From Azoarcus sp. L1K30 (GTDB taxonomy: Bacteria > Pseudomonadota > Gammaproteobacteria > Burkholderiales > Rhodocyclaceae): 64,000 bases of DNA. The position numbers and the translations under genes are program-made. The stretch lies in the NCBI RefSeq assembly GCF_018122735.1, contig NZ_JAGRRD010000001.1, positions 830,382 through 894,381 of the forward strand, in the 5' to 3' direction. Shown here piece by piece: positions 57,701 to 64,000 of this stretch. Under the pieces are notes generated by a model, which saw nothing but the letters and a program-made list of their open reading frames with translations, made no database searches and was not told the origin of the DNA. Each line of letters begins with the position of its first letter. Position 1 is the first letter of the stretch.

Positions 57701-57847
57701 CAGATAACGGGCCTGAAGGGCGGAAGTGCGCAGTTCGTCAACGAGGACGAGACCACCTACCAGCAGGCCTGCGGCAAGGACGGTTACGAGCATCCAGCGC
57801 AGGCGAAAACTGCGATGCTTGCTGAGGGGCTTTGACGTACTTTGCAT
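54731..57847 (-). CDS. Atypical class A penicillin-binding protein (GT51 plus transpeptidase)
   Basis: 1038-residue membrane-anchored murein synthase-like protein. One membrane segment (about residues 18-37) precedes a GT51 domain: the catalytic Glu stands in LLFIENRELLDP (standard EDxxF altered to EN), GGSTLATQIEKYRHSPDGRT replaces GGSTxTQQ, and the usual second Glu in the RKxxE motif is not evident (REQKLKQM). The transpeptidase has SxxK as LGSTAKLRTL (Ser about 513), SxN as RHSVNLVF (about 619) and KTG as GGKTGTG (about 938). The gap from SxN to KTG, about 319 residues, is roughly 190 longer than in PBP1b, with a charged helical insert. An extended -10 element lies 60 bases ahead. Confidence 0.88.
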   Translation of the reverse strand: MQSTSKPLSKHRSFRLRWMLVTVLAAGLLVGGLVLVDELRTSALQARYLSRIAGEADVEMKPGAGSLLAAPGGPYDSRLGYSQLPAFVSRLATRGYTVSEQARPSASLVALSDLGVFPIYREKNQGGLALLDCRAQPLVVSRYPERTYASFDDVPPLLVSALLFIENRELLDPTRPKRNPAVEWDRFARAAFDQLAGMIDEDRSTPGGSTLATQIEKYRHSPDGRTSSREQKLKQMASASLRTYLEGEETLPARRRIVTDYLNTVPLSAKAGFGEVNGIGDGLWAWYGRDFDEVNRLIGRATRPISVASSSPDGEQPAVAAKLQAQALAFKQALSLMIAQRRPSYYLAGNAQGLTRLTDSHLRLLAQAGIIGPELRDAALALPLKLREGPASPPASAFVMRKAGNALRAHLAGQLGITRLYDLDRLDLTADTTLHGAIQTSVTEMLRSIGDPAQAAGLGLVGPRMFAPGQDPAPVLFSFTLYEHRGDANLLRIQTDSYDQPFDINEGAKLDLGSTAKLRTLVTYLEIVAELHERYAASSAAELRQIARTPSNPILSWALDYLAGAGNRSLRAMLDAAMQRSYSANPGEQFFTGGGVHTFENFNRDDDNKIMPVQMAFRHSVNLVFIRLMRDIVRYTISNNPAAAEMFDDPDDPRRKAYLNRFADREGRLFLNGFYRKYRTLDDDAALTRLLDGIRVSPRRLAVILRSAYPELDQTRFMERMRKHLDDTVQVSDSDLADLYARFSVERYALPDRGYLAGIHPLELWLLGYLHDHPTATLAEVHEASLAERQEVYGWLFRTRHRNAQDVRIRSLLEVEAFIDISQRWRRLGYPFESLTPSYATSIGSSADRPAALAELVGILVNDGQRLPTVRIERLHFAADTPYETVMMRTPGAGERVLPAEVAQVAREAMIDVATQGTARRLNGAFTAADGTPLVVGGKTGTGDHRFEVYGHGGALVSSRVVTRSATLIFFVGDRFFGTLTAFAAEPYAADYQFTSSLAVQLLSRGIAPLLKPLLGDADQDGPVTGCAPARPAMTAAN

Positions 57848-57907
57848 GGGGCGGCGTGTGAACTTGGGGCACGGGCATACCCGGAAAATCGCTCGTATGC
57901 CGCAATG

Positions 57908-57916
57908 ATGTTAGCA
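57908..57916 (-). promoter_or_regulatory. Extended -10 promoter of the PBP gene
   Basis: The minus strand reads TGCTAACAT, an extended -10, predicting initiation near 57901 and a leader of about 54 bases. Confidence 0.45.
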
Positions 57917-57933
57917 CTGCACACGGGCCATTA

Positions 57934-57942
57934 TGGGATAAT
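57934..57942 (+). promoter_or_regulatory. Extended -10 promoter of relA with probable leaderless start
   Basis: TGGGATAAT has TG at 57934-57935 and GATAAT at 57937-57942. It ends seven bases before the ATG at 57950, so initiation is predicted on the start codon. No ribosome site is visible (CCGCTCC). It overlaps the opposite-strand PBP promoter region. Confidence 0.55.
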
Positions 57943-57949
57943 CCGCTCC

Positions 57950-60151
57950 ATGGTTTCCGTCACGCATGCAATTTCCCAGGACGCGGCTGCGCCGCCCATC
58001 GAACTGCTCGCCGAAGGCTTGGGCGAGGACGTCCGCAGCAGAATCGAAGCGGCACTTGAACTGGCCGCCGATGCCTATGAAGGCCGGGTGCTTGGTACCG
58101 GGGAATCGGTGTGGACGCATGCGCTGGGCACCGCCCTGATCGCTGCCTCGTTGCGGCTCGACGCCGATACACGTATTGCGGCGCTGTTGTTCGCGGTCGA
58201 CGAATATGTCGACGATGCAAGAGAACTGGTGACGCGGCGTTTCGGGGTCGATGTCGCGCGGCTGGTCGAGGGCCTGCACCGTCTCAATGGCTTGCGCCTG
58301 ATCACGCGCAAGACTTCGATGGCAACCGCACCGGAGATTCGTGCCCAAACCGAAACCCTGCGCAAGATGTTGCTGGCGATGGTCGAAGACATTCGTGTCG
58401 TGCTGATCCGGATCGCCTCGCGCACACAGTCCTTGCGCTATTACACCGAAACACCCTGCGATGCACGGCTCGATGTAGCGCGTGAGAGTCTCGATATCTA
58501 CGCCCCGCTGGCCAATCGCCTCGGGGTGTGGCAATTGAAGTGGGAGCTCGAGGACCTGTCCTTTCGCTTTCTCGAGCCCGATACCTACAAGCGCATCGCC
58601 AAGATGCTCGATGAACGGCGCTCGGAGCGTGAGGAGTTCATCCAGAGCGCAATGCAGCGCTTGCGCGCGGAGATCGAGGCGGTCGGGATCAAGGCGGAGA
58701 TCACCGGACGCCCCAAGCACATCTATAGCATCTACAACAAGATGCGTGCGAAGAGGCTCGACTTCTCCCAGGTTTATGACATCCGGGCGCTGCGGGTGCT
58801 GGTCGATGAGGTTCGCGACTGCTATACGGTGCTCGGCATCGTGCACCAGATCTGGCAACCCATCAGCAAGGAATTCGACGACTACATCATCAAGCCCAAG
58901 GGCAACAATTATCAGTCGCTGCACACTGCGGTGCTGGCAGGTGATGGTCGTGCCCTCGAGGTGCAGGTGCGCACCTACGACATGCACCGCCACGCCGAAC
59001 TCGGTGTAGCAGCCCACTGGCGCTACAAGGAAGGCAGCGGCCACGGGGGCGACTACGATGACAAGATCGCCCTGTTGCGCAACCTGCTGTCGTGGCGGGA
59101 CGAGGTGGCCGATTCCGCGCAGTGGGTGGAACAGTTCAAGCGCGCGTCTCTGGACGACACGATCTACGTGCTGACGCCCCAGGGGCGCGTTGTCGACCTT
59201 CCGCGCGGCGCCACGCCGATCGATTTCGCCTACCGTCTGCACACGGACGTTGGCCACCATTGCCGCGGGGCCAAGGTCGACGGACACCTCGTCACCCTCA
59301 ACACCGCGCTTGAAAGCGGCCAGACGGTCGAGATCACGACCGCCAAGGAGGGCGGGCCATCGCGCGACTGGCTGGATCCACGCCAGCGCTATGTCGTCAC
59401 CTCACGTGCGCGCACCAAGATCAAGCAGTATTTCAGTGCGCAGGACGAAGAAGACCTGCTCGTGCGCGGGCGCAGCTTCGTATCGCGGGAACTGCAGCGC
59501 GACGGACATTCGCAGGCAAACGTCGAGGGGCTTGCCGACCGCCTCGGTTTCAAGAGTGCCGATGCACTTTACGTCGCCGCGGGACGTGGCGAGGTGGGGC
59601 CGCGTGCTGTGCAGATGGCGTTACGCGAGGCCGACGCGGTACCCGAAGCGAGCACCGAGCCGGAGATGGTCGTCGGGCGTAGCCGCACCGGCGACAATTC
59701 GGACAAGATTCTCATTGTCGGTGTCGGAAAGCTGCTCACGTCCCTGTCGCGCTGCTGCAAACCCGCACCGCCGGACGCCATCGAGGGGTTCGTCACGCGC
59801 GGACGCGGCATATCAATTCACCGCATCGACTGCCGTGACTTCCAGCTTCTGGCCAAGCATCAGCCAGAGCGCGTGATTGCGGCCGAATGGGGAGATCAGG
59901 CCTTCAACAACCGCCAGGCCGTTTTTCCGGTCGATATCGCGGTGCAGGCGAGCGATCGACAGGGCTTGCTGCGCGATATCTCGGAAGTTCTGTCGCGCGA
60001 GAAACTCAACGTCACGGCGGTCAACACCCTCACCAAGAAGGGCACCGCGTACATGCGTTTCACGATGGAGGTGGGCGGCGTGACCCAGATGCAGCGGGCG
60101 ATCACGTTGATCCGCGAAGTCAATGGGGTGATCGACGCCCAGCGCAAGTAG
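57950..60151 (+). CDS. relA: (p)ppGpp synthetase RelA
   Basis: Ribosome-activated synthetase of the stringent response alarmone. The 733-residue RSH protein has an N-terminal HD region in which the HD pair is missing (AALLFAVDEYVDD at about residues 78-90), a synthetase domain with YDIRALRVLVDEVRDCY, the acidic EFDD motif near residue 308 (the EXDD type of RelA, not the RXKD type of bifunctional enzymes), then EVQVRT, and TGS, helical, CC (RCCKPAPPD) and ACT domains at the C-terminus. Together this points to a monofunctional synthetase; a SpoT-type hydrolase should exist elsewhere. The ATG at 57950 suits the predicted leaderless start. Confidence 0.96.
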   Translation: MVSVTHAISQDAAAPPIELLAEGLGEDVRSRIEAALELAADAYEGRVLGTGESVWTHALGTALIAASLRLDADTRIAALLFAVDEYVDDARELVTRRFGVDVARLVEGLHRLNGLRLITRKTSMATAPEIRAQTETLRKMLLAMVEDIRVVLIRIASRTQSLRYYTETPCDARLDVARESLDIYAPLANRLGVWQLKWELEDLSFRFLEPDTYKRIAKMLDERRSEREEFIQSAMQRLRAEIEAVGIKAEITGRPKHIYSIYNKMRAKRLDFSQVYDIRALRVLVDEVRDCYTVLGIVHQIWQPISKEFDDYIIKPKGNNYQSLHTAVLAGDGRALEVQVRTYDMHRHAELGVAAHWRYKEGSGHGGDYDDKIALLRNLLSWRDEVADSAQWVEQFKRASLDDTIYVLTPQGRVVDLPRGATPIDFAYRLHTDVGHHCRGAKVDGHLVTLNTALESGQTVEITTAKEGGPSRDWLDPRQRYVVTSRARTKIKQYFSAQDEEDLLVRGRSFVSRELQRDGHSQANVEGLADRLGFKSADALYVAAGRGEVGPRAVQMALREADAVPEASTEPEMVVGRSRTGDNSDKILIVGVGKLLTSLSRCCKPAPPDAIEGFVTRGRGISIHRIDCRDFQLLAKHQPERVIAAEWGDQAFNNRQAVFPVDIAVQASDRQGLLRDISEVLSREKLNVTAVNTLTKKGTAYMRFTMEVGGVTQMQRAITLIREVNGVIDAQRK

Positions 60152-60181
60152 CGTCTTCCGGTCGGGCACGCCGGCAAGACG
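60152..60181. terminator. Hairpin between relA and ppk1, possible bidirectional terminator
   Basis: CGTCTTCCGG (60152-60161) pairs with CCGG-C-AAGACG (60171-60181) with one bulged C and a 9-base loop. No T run on either strand, so the activity is uncertain, but it fills the 37 bases between the convergent stops. Confidence 0.45.
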
Positions 60182-60188
60182 CTGACGG

Positions 60189-62267
60189 TCAGTGCCCGGA
60201 CAGTTCCTCGAGCAGGATCATCTGCGCCGAACGGCGCGTACCGCGTGGCATTTTCTTGCGATAGCTGCCATCGGCCACCATCTCCCACGCCTGATTGTTG
60301 TCGCCAAGATAGGGGCGCAGACCTTCCTTCATCACGCGCCGCTTGATGCGCGGATCGATGATGGGGAAGGCGATCTCGATGCGGCGGAAGAAGTTGCGAT
60401 CCATCCAGTCCGCGCTCGACAGATACATCTGATCGTCGCCGTCGGCATGGAAATGGAAGATACGGTGGTGCTCGAGGAAACGCCCGATGACCGAACGCAC
60501 GCGGATATTGTCCGACAAGCCGGGGACGCCGGGACGCAAGGCGCAGGGACCGCGGATGATGAGGTCGATCTCGACGCCCGCCTGCGAGGCGGCATAAAGC
60601 GCCTCGATGGTTTCCGGTTCGAGCAGCGCGTTCATCTTGGCGATGATCCGCCCGCGGCGGCCTTCAGCCGCAATGCTGGCCTCCCGTTTGATCGCGGACA
60701 CCACGTTCGGCTGCAGCGAGAAGGGCGCCTGCCACAGGTGACGCAAGGTGGTTGCCTTGCCCAGGCCGGTGAGCTGCTTGAACACATCCGCAACGTCCTC
60801 TCCGATCTCCTCGTGACTGGTCAGCAAGCCGAAGTCGGTGTAGAAGCGGGTAGTGCGCGGATGGTAGTTTCCGGTGCCGAGGTGGCAGTATCGGCGCAGA
60901 CCATCCTCCTCCCGTCTGACCAGCATCAGCAGCTTGGCGTGAACCTTGTAGCCGAACACGCCGTAGACCACGTGTGCGCCAACTTCCTCCAGACGGTTCG
61001 CCCACGAGATATTGGCCTCTTCGTCGAAACGCGCCATCAGCTCGAGGACGACGGTGACCTCCTTGCCCTTTTGCGCAGCGCGCGACAGCAATTCCATCAG
61101 CACCGAATCCGTACCGGTGCGGTAGATCGTCATCTTGATGGCGACGACCTGGGGATCGTCGGCGGCCGCGCGAAGCAGGTCGATCACCGGTTCGAAACTC
61201 TGGAACGGGTGATGAAGCAGGATGTCCTGCGCACGAATGGCGGCGAAGATGTCGCGTCGTTTGTCGAGTGGCTTGGGCAACCCGGGGAGAAAGTTGCCGT
61301 ACTTGAGATCCGGGCGGTCTACCCAGTCGGGCACTTGCATCAGGCGCACCAGATTGACGATGCCCGGCGTGCGATAGAGGTCAGCACGCCCGAGGCGGAA
61401 GTGCTGCAGGAGGAAGTCGGCCATCTGCTCCGAACAATTGTCCGCCACCTCGAGTCGGACCGCATCGCCGAAATGGCGCTGCTGCAGTTCGCCCTTGAGC
61501 GATGCGCGCAAGTCCTTCACTTCTTCTTCATCGACGAAGAGATCCGAATTTCGCGTGACCCGGAACTGATAGCACCCCAGCACGTTCATGCCGCTGAACA
61601 GTTGCCCCACATGAGCATGCAGCACCGACGACAGGAAGACGAAGGTATACGGCTGGTCACTGATGTCGTTCGGAAGCCGAATGACGCGGGGCAGGGCGCG
61701 CGGGGCCTGCACGATGGCCGCGCCCGAATCGCGGCCGAACGCATCGCGCCCCTCGAGCTCGACGGCGAAGTTGAGGCTCTTGTTGAGCACGCGTGGAAAA
61801 GGGTGCGCGGGATCGAGTCCGATCGGCGTCAGCACCGGCATCACCTCGCGGTGGAAGTAGTCCCGGATCCACGCCCGCTGGGCATCGTTCCACAGGCTGC
61901 GGCGCAAAAACACGATGCCCTCGCCTGCGAGCGCAGGCAGGATCTCGTTGTTGAGCATCGAGTACTGCGCACCGATGATCTGATGCACCTCCATGCTGAC
62001 CCGGGCGAGCAAATCGGTCGGGCCGATGCCGTCGTTTCCGGATGCGTGACTGCCGAGACGGATCTGCTCCTTGACCCCCGACACGCGAATCTCGAAAAAC
62101 TCGTCCAGATTGCTCGAGACGATGCACAGGAAGCGCAAGCGTTCGAGCAGCGGCACGGTCTCGTCGCCCGCCTGCGCCAGCACGCGGCGCTGGAACTGGA
62201 GCAGCGAAAGCTCGCGGTTGATGAAGTGTTCCTGGGGGAAATTCGTCTGGTGGGCGGGTCTGTACAT
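60189..62267 (-). CDS. ppk: Polyphosphate kinase 1
   Basis: Reversibly polymerises the gamma phosphate of ATP into polyphosphate at the inner membrane. The 692-residue chain has the N domain (FINRELSLLQFQRRVL), the head domain with LDEFFEIRVSGVKEQI, and the catalytic lobes with the phospho-histidine His443 in FGYKVHAKLLMLV, plus RTGTDSVLMELL and CHLGTGNYHPRTTRFYTDF. The ATG at 62267 fits the family length; TTG at 62297 would add ten residues. A Pho-box-like triple repeat and a CATAAT hexamer stand just upstream. It is divergent from ppx, its counterpart enzyme. Confidence 0.97.
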   Translation of the reverse strand: MYRPAHQTNFPQEHFINRELSLLQFQRRVLAQAGDETVPLLERLRFLCIVSSNLDEFFEIRVSGVKEQIRLGSHASGNDGIGPTDLLARVSMEVHQIIGAQYSMLNNEILPALAGEGIVFLRRSLWNDAQRAWIRDYFHREVMPVLTPIGLDPAHPFPRVLNKSLNFAVELEGRDAFGRDSGAAIVQAPRALPRVIRLPNDISDQPYTFVFLSSVLHAHVGQLFSGMNVLGCYQFRVTRNSDLFVDEEEVKDLRASLKGELQQRHFGDAVRLEVADNCSEQMADFLLQHFRLGRADLYRTPGIVNLVRLMQVPDWVDRPDLKYGNFLPGLPKPLDKRRDIFAAIRAQDILLHHPFQSFEPVIDLLRAAADDPQVVAIKMTIYRTGTDSVLMELLSRAAQKGKEVTVVLELMARFDEEANISWANRLEEVGAHVVYGVFGYKVHAKLLMLVRREEDGLRRYCHLGTGNYHPRTTRFYTDFGLLTSHEEIGEDVADVFKQLTGLGKATTLRHLWQAPFSLQPNVVSAIKREASIAAEGRRGRIIAKMNALLEPETIEALYAASQAGVEIDLIIRGPCALRPGVPGLSDNIRVRSVIGRFLEHHRIFHFHADGDDQMYLSSADWMDRNFFRRIEIAFPIIDPRIKRRVMKEGLRPYLGDNNQAWEMVADGSYRKKMPRGTRRSAQMILLEELSGH

Positions 62268-62296
62268 TTGCTCTCGGTGGGGAGTTGCCTCACCCA

Positions 62297-62330
62297 ATTA
62301 TGTGACATTTCCATTGCATTTCAATGACAG
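62297..62330 (-). promoter_or_regulatory. Pho-box-like triple repeat and -10 element before ppk1
   Basis: On the minus strand three contiguous 11-base units read CTGTCATTGAA (62320-62330), ATGCAATGGAA (62309-62319) and ATGTCACATAA (62298-62308). The first matches the PhoB half-site CTGTCAT exactly and the others are degenerate copies in the same helical phase. CATAAT (62297-62302) overlaps the last unit and may be the -10. The block is strikingly AT-rich for this sequence. Confidence 0.65.
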
Positions 62331-62382
62331 AAGACGTAAATGTTCATGCATTTTCTAGTCGTGATGGATCGTTGCGCGCGGA

Positions 62383-62391
62383 TGCTAGAAT
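62383..62391 (+). promoter_or_regulatory. Extended -10 promoter of ppx
   Basis: TGCTAGAAT, identical to the elements before typA and the phosphorylase gene, predicts initiation near 62398 and a leader of about 36 bases. It stands 53 bases from the Pho-box-like array that faces ppk1. Confidence 0.55.
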
Positions 62392-62433
62392 GCTGGCTCC
62401 ACGGCGTTTCCGGGGTTTAAGACCCTGTCCTCA

Positions 62434-63936
62434 ATGATGCAAGACTTAATCGCCGCAATCGATCTGGGCTCCAACAGTTTTCGCCTTCAGGTCGGACGTA
62501 TCGTCAATGACCAGATCTACCAGCTCGACGGCCTGAAGGACCCGGTGCGGCTTGCGGCGGGCCTGTCACCGGACAAGTGGCTGGATATGGCCTCGCAACA
62601 ACGCGGCGTAGCTGCGTTGCAACGATTCAACGAGCGCCTGGGGGGGTTCTCGCGCGACTCGGTACGGGTGGTGGCGACCAATACCCTGCGGGTGGCCAAG
62701 AACGCAGCCGAATTTCTCATTCGCGCCGAGGCGGCGCTCGGGTTTCCGATCGAAGTCATCGCCGGACGCGAGGAGGCGCGCCTGATCTACGTCGGCGTGG
62801 CACATACCTTGCCAGACCCGCACAAGCAGCAACTGATCGTCGATATCGGCGGCGGCTCGACCGAATTCATCATCGGCAAGAGTTTCGATCCCCTGCTGCT
62901 CGAATCCTTGTACATGGGTTGCGTCAGCTACAGCCTCAATTATTTCCCGGACGGGCGGATCGACAAGCGCGGCCTCAAGGAGGCCGAACTCGCCGCTCGC
63001 CGCGAACTGCAGGCGATCGCCCATGTGTATCGCGAAACCGGCTGGGAAGAGGCCGTCGGCTCCAGCGGGTCGGCGAAGGCCCTGATCGAGATCCTGGAGC
63101 AGAACGGTCTATCGGCAGGCGGCATCACCCGCGATGGACTGGAGAAACTGAAGACGATCTTCCTGCGCGCCGGGCATATCGAGGCACTCGACATTCCCGG
63201 CCTCAAGGGCGACCGCATACCCGTGATCCTGGGCGGCTTCTCGATCATGAGCGCCATATTCAAGGAGTTCGGCCTCGAACGCATGGTGTTCTCCGAAGGG
63301 GCTCTGCGTCAGGGTGTGCTCTATGACCTCCTCGGACGGTATCACCATCACGACTTGCGCGATGCCACCGTATCCGCATTCGTGTCACGCTACCGAGTCG
63401 ATCAACGTCAGGCCGAACAGGTGGCGGACACGGCAACGCATCTGCTCGACCAGCTCGACCCTGGCGCGGCCAAGGCGGATGACACCGATCGCCGTTTCCT
63501 GCGCTGGGCGGCAATGCTGCACGAAATCGGCATCTCGGTCGCGCATTCCAGTTATCACAAACACAGTGCCTACATTCTCGCCAACGCGGATATGCCCGGA
63601 TTTTCGCGCATGGATCAGGGGCGCCTGTCGCGCCTCGTGCTGGCGCATCGGGGCAAGCTCGAGCGCGTGGCCGCCATCGATCCGGCCAGTTCCGACTGGC
63701 TCCTGATCGCCTGTCTCCGACTGGCGGTGGTCATTCATCGTGCGCGCGATTCGCGCGGCGTACCGGCCATCACGATTGCGCGCGAAGGGCGGGGCTTCGC
63801 GGTCAATACGCCGGCGGGATGGCTGCAGAAACTGCCCTTGACCGCCGCCGCGCTCGACGAGGAGCAGCGCCAGTGGCTGTCGGTCGGTCGCGGTCTTTAC
63901 GTGCGCACCTTGACACCCAAGGCAGTGGCGGGCTGA
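62434..63936 (+). CDS. ppx: Exopolyphosphatase
   Basis: Releases terminal phosphate from polyphosphate, opposing Ppk; the same fold hydrolyses pppGpp. The 500-residue protein has the ASKHA phosphate-1 motif AAIDLGSNSFRLQ at its start, VVATNTLRVAKNA, the nucleotidyl-phosphate Glu region AGREEARLIYVG, and the phosphate-2 motif VDIGGGSTEFIIG. A C-terminal HD-like helical domain (LRWAAMLHEIGI) follows. The double ATG at 62434 and 62437 leaves one residue open. Together with divergent ppk1 and the nearby relA, it forms a stringent/polyphosphate neighbourhood. Confidence 0.96.
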   Translation: MMQDLIAAIDLGSNSFRLQVGRIVNDQIYQLDGLKDPVRLAAGLSPDKWLDMASQQRGVAALQRFNERLGGFSRDSVRVVATNTLRVAKNAAEFLIRAEAALGFPIEVIAGREEARLIYVGVAHTLPDPHKQQLIVDIGGGSTEFIIGKSFDPLLLESLYMGCVSYSLNYFPDGRIDKRGLKEAELAARRELQAIAHVYRETGWEEAVGSSGSAKALIEILEQNGLSAGGITRDGLEKLKTIFLRAGHIEALDIPGLKGDRIPVILGGFSIMSAIFKEFGLERMVFSEGALRQGVLYDLLGRYHHHDLRDATVSAFVSRYRVDQRQAEQVADTATHLLDQLDPGAAKADDTDRRFLRWAAMLHEIGISVAHSSYHKHSAYILANADMPGFSRMDQGRLSRLVLAHRGKLERVAAIDPASSDWLLIACLRLAVVIHRARDSRGVPAITIAREGRGFAVNTPAGWLQKLPLTAAALDEEQRQWLSVGRGLYVRTLTPKAVAG

Positions 63937-63941
63937 CATCG

Positions 63942-64000
63942 ATGGTTTCCACGGTGCCGCCCGCGGTTTCAGTCGACGCCGAATCGGGGGTGTGGCGCGT
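63942..64000 (+). CDS. Start of a further gene, truncated by the window edge
   Basis: An ATG at 63942, five bases after the ppx stop, begins a frame that stays open to the end (MVSTVPPAVSVDAESGVWRV, 20 codons shown here through the last base but one). Too little is present to name a product, and no good ribosome site other than the ppx end is seen. Spacing suggests cotranscription with ppx. Confidence 0.4.
   Translation, partial: MVSTVPPAVSVDAESGVWR

Overview
The window is a dense, GC-rich, ordinary-looking chromosomal segment of a betaproteobacterium, most likely from the Rhodocyclales (Azoarcus/Thauera/Aromatoleum-like). This placement is inferred from gene content, the smc-zipA-ligA order, the rpsB-to-rnhB cluster, the bioA-F-H-C-D order and protein character; no database was searched. 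No tRNA, rRNA, insertion sequence, prophage or CRISPR array was seen, and no gene-free stretch exceeds 300 bases.

Layout. 1-6.8 kb (+): the 3' part of smc, then zipA, ligA and galU (chromosome structure, division, replication, sugar nucleotides). 7-8.8 kb (-): typA, convergent with galU across a strong bidirectional terminator. 8.9-10.25 kb (+): an MTA/MTI phosphorylase and a YqhA-type membrane protein. 10.3-13.7 kb (-): glnD and map. 13.8-30.1 kb (+): the classic translation and envelope cluster rpsB-tsf-pyrH-frr-uppS-cdsA-dxr-rseP-bamA-skp-lpxD-fabZ-lpxA-lpxB-rnhB, then a CopD-like membrane protein, a SpoU RNA methyltransferase and an unrecognised small protein. 30.1-34.8 kb (-): the biotin genes bioA-F-H-C-D. 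34.9-36.9 kb (+): yaaA and an M14 carboxypeptidase. 36.9-49.7 kb (-): aroG-serB, a methyltransferase, corA, mfd, an SprA-like protease, a hydrolase, the three-gene AmmeMemoRadiSam set (radical SAM, AMMECR1, MEMO1) and an MgtC/DUF4010 membrane protein. 49.8-51.0 kb (+): ispD-ispF. 51.0-57.8 kb (-): a HAD phosphatase, a host-attachment-type protein, a flavodoxin, mtfA, a DMT exporter and an unusual class A penicillin-binding protein. 58-64 kb: relA (+), ppk1 (-), ppx (+) and the first bases of another gene.

Several pathways interlock. dxr, ispD, ispF and uppS supply isoprenoids and undecaprenyl phosphate; lpxD, fabZ, lpxA, lpxB, bamA, skp and rseP build and survey the outer membrane; relA, ppk1 and ppx link (p)ppGpp and polyphosphate metabolism. 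Many genes are coupled by 4-base start/stop overlaps.

Points worth a second look: the AmmeMemoRadiSam operon, a conserved gene trio whose biochemical function I cannot state; a triple 11-base Pho-box-like array before ppk1; probable leaderless starts for ispD and relA; a recurring extended -10 promoter (TGCTANNAT); a penicillin-binding protein with altered glycosyltransferase motifs and an enlarged transpeptidase domain; and a shared 12-base element at the same distance upstream of two unrelated genes.
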